Source: Onstottus_B sp049273855
GTDB taxonomy: Bacteria > Acidobacteriota > Blastocatellia > UBA7656
Direction: 5' to 3'
Assembly: GCA_049273855.1 (NCBI GenBank)
Contig: JBASRN010000181.1
Coordinates: 1-64,000 of the forward strand
Length of the DNA: 64,000 nucleotides
Shown here: positions 7,744 through 18,224 of the stretch, in pieces
Layout of the letters: each line of letters starts with the position of its first letter
How positions within the stretch are numbered: position 1 is the stretch's first letter
Notes under the pieces: generated by a model
What the model saw: the letters and a program-made list of their open reading frames with translations, nothing else
What the model was told of the DNA's origin: nothing
Database searches by the model: none
Position numbers and translations under genes: made by a program

Positions 7744-10251
7744 CTATTCGTATCTGAGTGCGACGAGCGGGTCGATGCTTGCGGCCTTGCGCGCCGGGAT
7801 ATAGCCGCCAAGCAGAGTTGCTGCGGTCAACAGCAATCCGGCCCCAACAAAAACAAGCGGATCGCTTGCCTTGACGCCAAACAGCAGCGATTCAGTCAAC
7901 CGGCCGAGCCCGTAAGCGGCCGGCAACCCGACCACCAGCCCCACCACAGCCAGCACGACGACCTCTCGCAAGATCAGCCACGACACGATCCCGCGCGAGG
8001 CGCCCAGCGCCATGCGAATTCCAATTTCGCGTGTGCGTCGTGTCACTGTGTAGGCCATCACGCCGTACAATCCGATCGAGGCCAGAAGCGCGGCCAGCAG
8101 CGCAAAGCACATCGACAGGAAAGTGAGAAACTTGTCCGCGAATAGCGATTCGTCTATTTGCCGTTCGACAGTCTTCATGTCGAACATCGGCAGATTTCCA
8201 TCCAGGCGCTGCAATTCGCGCCTCAATGACCCCGCAACGGCACCCATTTCCTGTTTCGTCTTGACGTAAAAGGTGATATTCCCAAGCGTCTTGAATTGAG
8301 AGTAGGGGAGACAAACGAAGGGACCCACCTTGGCGCGAACAGCGGAGTGCTTGCTGTCTTTCACCACGCCCACAATCTCGATATCGGGTCGAATCCGGCT
8401 GCCCGCGCCGAAGGCGAAACGCGAGCCGATCGCGCTTCGATTGGCGAAGAAGCGTCGCGCCATGGCTTCGTTGATAATCGCGACCTTCGGACTGCTCGCC
8501 GTATCGGACGGCCCAAACTCGCGGCCTTCAAGAAGCGGAATCCCCATTGCGGAAAAGTAGCCGGGCCCGATCCAGTTCTGGCCTGTGTCCATTTCTTCCT
8601 CTTCCCCCGCCTGATAGCCCTCCACCGTGATGTTGCTGCTGGAATTGCTGTTCGTAAAAGCAGCTATCACAGCTTCGCTGACCGACTCGACGCCGGGCAG
8701 CGCGGCCAGGTTCTGGTGAAGCTGATCAAACAACGCGATCGTCCGCTGCGGCGTGTAACCGTTTAGTTCCGGAGCGATCGAGAAGGCGACCAGGTGATCG
8801 GGGCGAAGTCCGAGATCAAGCTGCTTCAGATTGTTGAGGCTCCGCGCAAACAGCCCGGCGCCGACCAGCAGCACTGTGGTCAGAACAACCTGCGAAAGAA
8901 CCAGCCCTTTGCGAAAGCGCACTTGCGAGAGGCTGCCGGAGACGCTGGAGCCTTGTTCTCGAAGCGTGCTTTCGAGGTTCAAGCGCGTGGCCTTCATTGC
9001 AGGCATGAGTCCGAACAGCAGCCCGGTCAGAACCGAGAGCGCGATCGTGAACATCAGCAGCCGAAGATCGAGGCTTGCTGAAAGACCTACCGCTCCGATG
9101 CTTTCGGGAATAGCGCCCACCAGCGCGCCGATCGTCCAGGAGGCGACCAGCAGCCCGAACGCTCCGCCGATCAAGGACAGGGTGAGGCTCTCGACGAGAA
9201 ACTGCCGCACCAGCCGCCATCGGCCCGCGCCGACTGCCATGCGTATGGCGATCTCTCGCTGCCGCGCCGCGCCACGAGCCATCAGGAGATTCGCTACATT
9301 GGCGCAGGCGATCAGCAGCACCAGTCCCACCATGCCCATCAGCACCAGCAGCGGCTCTTTGACATCGCGCTGGAGAATCGGCCTTCCTCTCGCTCCCGGA
9401 TCCAGCAGCATTCGCCTTTCAACAAAGCGTTGCTGCATTTCGGCTGACGATATCGCCAGCAGAGGAAGTTCTGCTTCGAGTATCTGCCGGTAGATGGGGG
9501 CAAATGCCTCTTCGGCCTGTGCGGGCGACAGGCCTGGCTTCAGCCTGCCGATAATCGCCAGCCAAAAATCCTTCTGGTCATTCAGCCCGTCCCAGTTCGG
9601 CGTCATTTGGGCTTTCATTGTAATGGGAATAAAAATGTCAGGCTTCTGGCCTACCTGCACTCCATCGAAACCGGCTCGCGCAACGCCGACGACGGTCATC
9701 ACCTGTCCGTTTACGATAAGCGTCTTGTTCAGAATTGCCGGGTCAGCGCCAAAGTGTCGTTCCCAATAACCGTGGCTCAGCACGATGACCTGACCGGCGC
9801 CGGGGACCTGATCATCGTCCTGGGTGAAAACGCGCCCCAGCGCCGGCCGGACTCCCAGCACTTCGAAGTAGTTTCCGGACACCAACTCGCCGTCGGCGCG
9901 TTCAGTCTGGCCCTCGCCCGCAACGCTCAAAGGGACCGCGAATCGCGCCAGCAGCCCCGAGAAGACATTGTTCTTATCCCGCAGCTCTTTGTACATCGGG
10001 TAAGAGAGCGACGCGGCGCCATCGGCATCGCTCCACACCCGTCCCTTCTTGGGTCCGGGCGAGCGCAACACAACCAGCTCTTCCGGTTTCTCGACGGGCA
10101 GCAGCCGCAAAAGTATCTGATCGGTCAAAGAAAATATCGCCGTGTTAGCGCCCAGCCCGAGCGCCAGCGTAAGCACGGCCACCCCAGTGAAGCCGGGATT
10201 CTTTACCAGCGTCCGAACTCCGTATCGCAAGTCTTGCCAGAACGTATCCAT
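7744..10251 (-). CDS. ADOP-family permease (copy 4, LPVEKP subtype)
   Basis: 835 aa counted from the ATG at 10251, which has GGAGG seven nucleotides upstream; two TTG codons just before it are unlikely starts. LPVEKPEEL, FSGLLA and VSGNYF place it with copies 2, 8, 14 and 16. Coupling segments are REIAIRMAVGAG (332-343) and REIGIRMALGAS (741-752). The C-terminus is the most divergent of the array: IPARKAASIDPLVALRYE instead of the usual PARRATKVDPM form. The first extracytoplasmic domain is longer than in the common subtype and includes an arginine-rich stretch (about 276-295). Confidence 0.92.
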   Translation of the reverse strand: MDTFWQDLRYGVRTLVKNPGFTGVAVLTLALGLGANTAIFSLTDQILLRLLPVEKPEELVVLRSPGPKKGRVWSDADGAASLSYPMYKELRDKNNVFSGLLARFAVPLSVAGEGQTERADGELVSGNYFEVLGVRPALGRVFTQDDDQVPGAGQVIVLSHGYWERHFGADPAILNKTLIVNGQVMTVVGVARAGFDGVQVGQKPDIFIPITMKAQMTPNWDGLNDQKDFWLAIIGRLKPGLSPAQAEEAFAPIYRQILEAELPLLAISSAEMQQRFVERRMLLDPGARGRPILQRDVKEPLLVLMGMVGLVLLIACANVANLLMARGAARQREIAIRMAVGAGRWRLVRQFLVESLTLSLIGGAFGLLVASWTIGALVGAIPESIGAVGLSASLDLRLLMFTIALSVLTGLLFGLMPAMKATRLNLESTLREQGSSVSGSLSQVRFRKGLVLSQVVLTTVLLVGAGLFARSLNNLKQLDLGLRPDHLVAFSIAPELNGYTPQRTIALFDQLHQNLAALPGVESVSEAVIAAFTNSNSSSNITVEGYQAGEEEEMDTGQNWIGPGYFSAMGIPLLEGREFGPSDTASSPKVAIINEAMARRFFANRSAIGSRFAFGAGSRIRPDIEIVGVVKDSKHSAVRAKVGPFVCLPYSQFKTLGNITFYVKTKQEMGAVAGSLRRELQRLDGNLPMFDMKTVERQIDESLFADKFLTFLSMCFALLAALLASIGLYGVMAYTVTRRTREIGIRMALGASRGIVSWLILREVVVLAVVGLVVGLPAAYGLGRLTESLLFGVKASDPLVFVGAGLLLTAATLLGGYIPARKAASIDPLVALRYE

Positions 10252-10260
10252 CAACAAACC

Positions 10261-10368
10261 TCCGGGTTCCGGGTGTCTGGTTTCTGGTCTCTGGTTTCTG
10301 GTTTGTAGTTGAGTTACTAGGTAGAATCAACCATACGAACCAGAAACCAGAAACCAGAACCCCGAAAC
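10261..10368. repeat. GGTTTCT heptamer hairpin
   Basis: GGTTTCT-type units at about 10276-10304 face complementary units at about 10337-10368 across a loop of about 32 nt. It occupies nearly the whole gap between the start of copy 4 and the stop of copy 5. Confidence 0.75.
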
Positions 10369-12789
10369 CTATTCATATCTGAGCGCCACCATCGGGTCGA
10401 CCTTTGTGGCCCGGAGTGCCGGCACGAAACAGGCTCCCAAAGCCACTCCAGCCAGGATCACCGAAACCGCAAGAAACGTCGCCGGATCGGTCGCGCTCAC
10501 TTCAAACAATAAACTTGTCATGAGGCGAGTGATCCCCAGCGCTGCAATTAATCCAACGCCAACGCCTGCCAGAGCCAGCGCCATGCCGTGTCCGACTACC
10601 AGCTTCAACACATCGCGAGGTGCCGCCCCGAGCGCCAGCCGAATACCGATCTCGTGAGTTTGCTGCGTGACCGAGTACGAAATCACCGCGTATATCCCGG
10701 TAGCCGCAAGCAGCAGAGCCGCTCCGGCGAAGACGACGAGCAAGAGCAGGTTGAAACGCCGCGACGCTACTGATGTCGAAATGAATTGACCCATCGTTTT
10801 GATGCTCGAGGCGGGAACCTCGCCATCGACAGCCTGCACCTCGCGGCGCAGGGTCGTTTGAAGCGCGAGCGGCTCTACGCCGGTGCGAACAGCGAGACTC
10901 ATGTTGCTGGCGAGGAAAGCTAGATTGCTGTTGGGAACCTGAGCGAGCGGCGCATAGAGCGTTGGTGTTGGCTCATCGTCCAACCCGTTGTGCTTTACGG
11001 CTCCCACGACCCCGACGATCTCGAAGTCCCGATCGAAAAACTTCAAGTGCGCGCCAATCGGGTTTTCGTTTCGAAAATGACACCGCGCTAACGTTTCATC
11101 GATGACCGCCACTCCCTTACCAATCATGTTATCCCCGTCGGTGAACTCGCGGCCTTGAAGAAGTGGAATCCGCATTGTGCCGAAGTAGCCTGGACTGACC
11201 CATCGGTTCTGCGCCGCCGGCGCATCGGTGGCGGACAACGGCGCCCGGCCAGCGATGGTGAAGTCGGTGCGCACAAAGAGTCCGCTGAGAGGCAGCACGT
11301 TTGCCGCTCCCACCGATTGGACTCCCGGCACGTTCTTGAGCCGCTCCGACACCTGCTCGTAAAACGTGACAACCGAGACCAGGTTCGAGTATTTTGCCTG
11401 CGGAAGCGAGAGCCGCGCGAGCAGCAAGTGTTCGGCATCAAAGCCCGCGTTTACGCGCTGCAATCTCGCAAAGCTCTTGAGGGACAACCCCGCGCCGGTC
11501 AGAAGGACCACAGCGAGCGCGATTTCTGAAACCACCAGCAAGTTGCGAACGCGGGTGCGATGCGGCGAGGCTCCTCGACCGCCGGCTTTCAGTTCGTCGT
11601 TCAGATCGGCGCGCGAAGCCTGCAACGCCGGCGCTAAACCGAATACAAGACCAACCGCCAGTGAGAGGCCCGCTGAAAAGCCAAGCACCGCCCCATCAAT
11701 TCCGGCTTCGTGCGCGCGCGGGAGATTCGCCGGGCTGAGCGCGAGCAATAGGTCAACGCCCCACGCTGCAAGTATCGACCCGAGCGCACCGCCAATGACA
11801 GCGAGTATTATGCTCTCGGTGAGCAATTGCATGACAAGCCGCGCGCCGCTCGCTCCAAGCGCTCGGCGAATTGCCATCTCCTTGTGCCGGGCCGACGCGC
11901 GAGCAAGCGACATGTTGGCGATGTTCGAGCAGGCGATAAGCAATACCAGACCTACCGCGCACAGCAGCAATACCAGAGCCCTGCGGTAATCGCCGACAAT
12001 CTCCTCGCGCAAGGCAACAGCCCTCGGCGCTATTTTCTTGGCGTTCGCTTCCGGGTACTCCTGCTGCAACTGGGCGGCGATCGAGGCGAGGTCGGCTTGC
12101 GCTTGTTGGCGTGAGACGCCGGGCTGCAGCCGCGCGAATGCTCTGAGGAAGTTCGTGTCTCGGTCGGCCCGCCGCGGATCGATGTCGAGCTTGAGAGGCA
12201 CGACTATCTCGGAATCCAACCACGGAAAGACAAAGTCCGAGGGGAGCACTCCAACAACGGTGTAACTGTCGCCGTTGAGCGCGAGCGTCTTTCCGATCAA
12301 GCTGGGGTCCGCACCGAATCGGCGTTGCCACAGACCGTGAGTGAGAACAACGACCCGCTGGCTGTCTGCGTCGTCATCGTCCGGAATCAAAGCGCGGCCA
12401 AGCGCGGCTTTGGCACCAAGCATCTCGAAGGCGTGCGCCGACATACGCACTCCCTGCAATCGCTCGGGTTCGCCGCCGCCTGTGAGATTGGCGCCCCAGT
12501 AAGCCATTGCACTGATCTGATCGAGCGTCTGATTCCGCTCTCGATAATCAATGAAGTCCGGGACGGAGAAAAATGCCTTGTCGCGGTCCGTTCGGACGGA
12601 CCAGATCCAGAGCAACTGGTCCGGCTGCCTGAATGCCAACGGGCGAAGGAGCACCGCGTTCACGACGCTGAAGATCGCGGTGTTCGCGCCGATCCCCAGG
12701 CCAAGCGTCAACACCGCGACAGCGGTGAAACTGCGATGCTTGAGCAACATCCTGATTCCGTACCGAACATCCTGCCAGAAACGGTCCAT
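10369..12789 (-). CDS. ADOP-family permease (copy 5)
   Basis: 806 aa of the common subtype, though with LAFRQPDQL in place of LPYxxPDRL. Coupling segments: KEMAIRRALGAS (303-314) and HEIGIRLALGAA (712-723). Several residues that are nearly constant in the other copies differ: CSNIANMSLAR instead of CANVANLLLAR at the end of the second membrane helix (287-297), and PALRAT instead of PARRAT in the C-terminal signature. These look like drift in one paralogue; the frame is intact, so I treat it as functional. Confidence 0.92.
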   Translation of the reverse strand: MDRFWQDVRYGIRMLLKHRSFTAVAVLTLGLGIGANTAIFSVVNAVLLRPLAFRQPDQLLWIWSVRTDRDKAFFSVPDFIDYRERNQTLDQISAMAYWGANLTGGGEPERLQGVRMSAHAFEMLGAKAALGRALIPDDDDADSQRVVVLTHGLWQRRFGADPSLIGKTLALNGDSYTVVGVLPSDFVFPWLDSEIVVPLKLDIDPRRADRDTNFLRAFARLQPGVSRQQAQADLASIAAQLQQEYPEANAKKIAPRAVALREEIVGDYRRALVLLLCAVGLVLLIACSNIANMSLARASARHKEMAIRRALGASGARLVMQLLTESIILAVIGGALGSILAAWGVDLLLALSPANLPRAHEAGIDGAVLGFSAGLSLAVGLVFGLAPALQASRADLNDELKAGGRGASPHRTRVRNLLVVSEIALAVVLLTGAGLSLKSFARLQRVNAGFDAEHLLLARLSLPQAKYSNLVSVVTFYEQVSERLKNVPGVQSVGAANVLPLSGLFVRTDFTIAGRAPLSATDAPAAQNRWVSPGYFGTMRIPLLQGREFTDGDNMIGKGVAVIDETLARCHFRNENPIGAHLKFFDRDFEIVGVVGAVKHNGLDDEPTPTLYAPLAQVPNSNLAFLASNMSLAVRTGVEPLALQTTLRREVQAVDGEVPASSIKTMGQFISTSVASRRFNLLLLVVFAGAALLLAATGIYAVISYSVTQQTHEIGIRLALGAAPRDVLKLVVGHGMALALAGVGVGLIAALGITRLMTSLLFEVSATDPATFLAVSVILAGVALGACFVPALRATKVDPMVALRYE

Positions 12790-12821
12790 AGTTCTCGCTT
12801 TCTAGATCAAAAGCATGAAAA

Positions 12822-12910
12822 TCGAGGATGGAGGATCGAAGGTGGAGGATGGAGAATCGAAGAGGATGCATTATCCTCTATCCTCTATCCTCTATCCTCT
12901 ATCCTCTCCC
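12822..12910. repeat. GAGGATN heptamer hairpin
   Basis: GAGGATG/GAGGATC-type units (12822-12861) are followed closely by the complementary ATCCTCT array (about 12872-12907), five near-perfect units long. The loop is only about 10 nt. The hairpin lies between the start of copy 5 and the stop of copy 6. Confidence 0.8.
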
Positions 12911-12925
12911 CCTACCCTCGTTCTT

Positions 12926-15346
12926 TCATTCGTATCTGAGTGCGACCATTGGATCCACTCTTGTGGCGCGACGGGTCGGCACGTAACAGGCCAGCATCGC
13001 GACGCCGCCGAGCAAAAGCCAGATTCCTACAAAGGTTATCGTATCGGTTGCGGTGACTCCGTACAGAACTTGCGCCAGCGCGCGAGTCATTGCGTACGCT
13101 CCGACAAGTCCGATGACGAGGCCGGTCAGAGTCAGCCTCAGCCCTTGCGTGATGACCAGTTTGATGATGTCGGACGGCTGTGCGCCTAACGCCATGCGGA
13201 CACCAATCTCGTGGGTGCGTTGCGATACCGCGTAGCTCATTACCGCATAGAGTCCCACGCCCGCGAGCACCAGCGCGATCACCGCAAAACCAGCCATCAT
13301 GAAAGTCGCCAATCTCTTTGGCGACAATCGTTCATCTATGATTTGCTCCATCGGCTTGACGTTGTAGACCGGCGCCGTTTTATCGAGGGCGTTGACTTCG
13401 CCGCGCACTGCTGCGGTAAGTTGCGAGGCATCCGAGCCGGCGCGAATCACCAGGTACATCCCGCGCCACGCCGCTTGGGTGAAGGGTGCAAGAATCTGAG
13501 CTTCGCGCACTACGTCAAAGTCCTCGTTTATCACATCGGCCGTCACGCCGACGATTTCCATCGGCTTGGCGCCCGCCACATTCAACGACTGGCCAATGGG
13601 GTCTTGATCGGGCAGAAACCTCTTAACAAACGTTTCGTTGACCAGCGCGACTCGAGGCGCGTCCCGAGCGTACTGCTCCTCGAAATTGCGGCCGTTAACA
13701 AGCCGGGTCCCGATGGCAGCCAGATAACCCGCCGTGACCGGAGAGAAGTTGATGACTGGCTGTTTGCCCTTCGGAAAGACGGTTTGTCCGATGCGCTCAA
13801 TGTGGTGGCTGTTGTCGAAGCCGGCCAGCGGCAGAGTGCCCGTTGCGCCGACTCGCGTCACCCCCGGCAGTGCTTCAATCCGGCTAACGATTTGGTTGTA
13901 GGTATCGACTAGAACTTCGTTGTTGTCGTATTTCTCGCCCCGCAGCGAGACCTCCATCGTAAGGACGTTAGCCGGGTCGACTCCGAAGTCCGAGTGAAGC
14001 AACTCGACGAAACTGCGCACCATCAACCCCGCGCCTATCAACAGAACCAGCGACAACGCAACTTCTGCCACTACCAGCGCGTTGCGCGCGCGATTGTGCG
14101 ATGCCTTGCCTGACGAGCCCTTGCCGCCTTCTTTTAACGCTTCGTTGAAATTCGTTTTCGTGGATTGAAGCGCCGGAACCAGACCGAAGAGCAGACCGGT
14201 TATCAACGAAACAATGAGCGTAAATACAAACGCCGTCCGATTCATGACGAGGTTATGCCAGCCGGGGATGAACTTGGAGAAATCGTCGGGGATGGCGCGG
14301 GCCAAACCTTCGATGCCCCACACCGACACCAGTAAGCCCAGCGCGCCGCCTGCAAGACTGAGCATCAGGCTCTCGGTCAGCAACTGGCGAATGAGCCGCC
14401 AGCGGCTCGCGCCCATCGCCAATCGAATTGCAATCTCTTTTTGACGGGATGCGCCGCGCACAAGGAGAAGGTTGGCAACGTTCGCGCACGCGATGAGCAA
14501 CAAGAAGCCCACAGCTGCCAGCATTATGGAGGCGTAAATGCGAACCCCGCGCGTCGCGTCTTCCGTCAGCGAAACGACATTGACGCCGCGTCCGGCATTG
14601 GTCTCGGGGAACTGCTCGGCGGTTCGCGCGGCAATCGCGTTGAGGTCTTCACGCGCCTGGCCGGTGGTAACGCCGGGCTTGAGCAGGCCCATCACTTGAA
14701 GATAGTGGCCTGCGCGGTGGTTCAGATCTTTCGGCTCGAATACAAGCGGAGCCCACATCTCGCCGCCGTTGAATGGATAGTTGAAGTCCGCCGGCATCAC
14801 GCCAATTACCGTAAAGCTGTTACCGTTGAGCCGAATGGTTTGATTGACTATGCTTGGGTCCGCGCCGAATCGCCGCTGCCACAGGTTATGCTTGAGTACG
14901 ACTACTGGTTGATGTCCGGCCTGGTCCTCATCGGGCGCGAAGGTTCGGCCGTAGAGCGCGCTCACGCCGAGCGCATCAAAGAAGCTGGCCGACACGGCGT
15001 AGCCTCGGAACCTCTCCGGCTCATCGCGCTCGGTCAGATCGAAATCGCGCCCACTGATGGCGACGACTTGTTCGAGCGTCTGATTCTGCTCGCGCCAGTC
15101 GTTTAGGTTGCCCGGCGAGACCGAGCCGCGGCTGAATCCCAACTCCGGGTTGCTCTCCCATAGCATCGCGAGCCGTTCTTGATTGGGGTACGCGAACGGA
15201 TGAAAGAGAGTTGCGTCGATTGCGCTGAACGTTGTGGTGTTGGCGCTGATGCCGAGAGTGATCGCCAGCAACGCTACAGCCGTGAATCCGGGGCTCTTGA
15301 CCAGCATTCGAAATCCATACCGCAAGTCTTGTAAAAGTTTATTCAT
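12926..15346 (-). CDS. ADOP-family permease (copy 6)
   Basis: 806 aa from the ATG at 15346. An in-frame upstream extension to 15388 runs through repeat sequence and was rejected, because MNKLLQDLRYG aligns with the N-termini of the other copies. The first helix is unusual (TLGISANTTTFSAIDATLF), and FAYPNQERL replaces the normal LPYxxPDRL. Coupling segments are KEIAIRLAMGAS (303-314) and HEIGVRMALGAQ (712-723). It shares with copy 15 a FIPGWH/FVPGWN loop between the third and fourth helices and a DTxTF motif before the last helix, so these two are probably the closest relatives although they lie 40 kb apart. Confidence 0.92.
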   Translation of the reverse strand: MNKLLQDLRYGFRMLVKSPGFTAVALLAITLGISANTTTFSAIDATLFHPFAYPNQERLAMLWESNPELGFSRGSVSPGNLNDWREQNQTLEQVVAISGRDFDLTERDEPERFRGYAVSASFFDALGVSALYGRTFAPDEDQAGHQPVVVLKHNLWQRRFGADPSIVNQTIRLNGNSFTVIGVMPADFNYPFNGGEMWAPLVFEPKDLNHRAGHYLQVMGLLKPGVTTGQAREDLNAIAARTAEQFPETNAGRGVNVVSLTEDATRGVRIYASIMLAAVGFLLLIACANVANLLLVRGASRQKEIAIRLAMGASRWRLIRQLLTESLMLSLAGGALGLLVSVWGIEGLARAIPDDFSKFIPGWHNLVMNRTAFVFTLIVSLITGLLFGLVPALQSTKTNFNEALKEGGKGSSGKASHNRARNALVVAEVALSLVLLIGAGLMVRSFVELLHSDFGVDPANVLTMEVSLRGEKYDNNEVLVDTYNQIVSRIEALPGVTRVGATGTLPLAGFDNSHHIERIGQTVFPKGKQPVINFSPVTAGYLAAIGTRLVNGRNFEEQYARDAPRVALVNETFVKRFLPDQDPIGQSLNVAGAKPMEIVGVTADVINEDFDVVREAQILAPFTQAAWRGMYLVIRAGSDASQLTAAVRGEVNALDKTAPVYNVKPMEQIIDERLSPKRLATFMMAGFAVIALVLAGVGLYAVMSYAVSQRTHEIGVRMALGAQPSDIIKLVITQGLRLTLTGLVIGLVGAYAMTRALAQVLYGVTATDTITFVGIWLLLGGVAMLACYVPTRRATRVDPMVALRYE

Positions 15347-15353
15347 AGTCTTG

Positions 15354-15424
15354 ATCCGTAGTCCGTAGCTCGTAGGCCAGGTCCGCAAGGCGCCTGGCGG
15401 ATACGGGCTACGGACTACTGACTC
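15354..15424. repeat. CCGTAGT heptamer hairpin
   Basis: Three heptamers (TCCGTAG, TCCGTAG, CTCGTAG) at about 15355-15375 face CTACGGACTAC at about 15409-15419, with an inner CCAGG/CCTGG stem. The unit differs from the GGTTTCT and GAGGATN elements but has the same 7-bp period and position between permease genes. Confidence 0.7.
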
Positions 15425-17890
<2,466 letters not shown>

Positions 17891-18224
17891 CGAGAACGCC
17901 TCCCGCTCGCCGAAAAAACCGAGGATCTACTAAGCCCCTAGCCAAATGGCGTGCCGCAGTCTTGCATTGATTAAGTATTGTCGCCAGTGGGATTAACGGA
18001 CTGTGTGAGACGTTGAAGGACGGGTCCGTGTGCGCATGCGGGATGTGGCTTCCCAATACCGGCCAGCATTTGTCGAAGGCGAAGACGGGGAACTCGCCAG
18101 GAGTTGATGTTTTGTCCGCGCCTTAAGTCGCTTTCGTGAACTCATCAACTGTGAGGTTGGCGGAGCGTATCAGGCTTAGCAGGTTCCTCTCGCCGCCATC
18201 TTCATCTCTGTTAAACCTCAAGCT
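17891..18224. other. 334-bp intergenic gap, nothing recognised
   Basis: The gap separates copy 7 from copy 8. I see no convincing reading frame, RNA gene, heptamer repeat or intrinsic terminator in it. A promoter for copy 7 is likely by position but no clear box pair stands out. Confidence 0.5.
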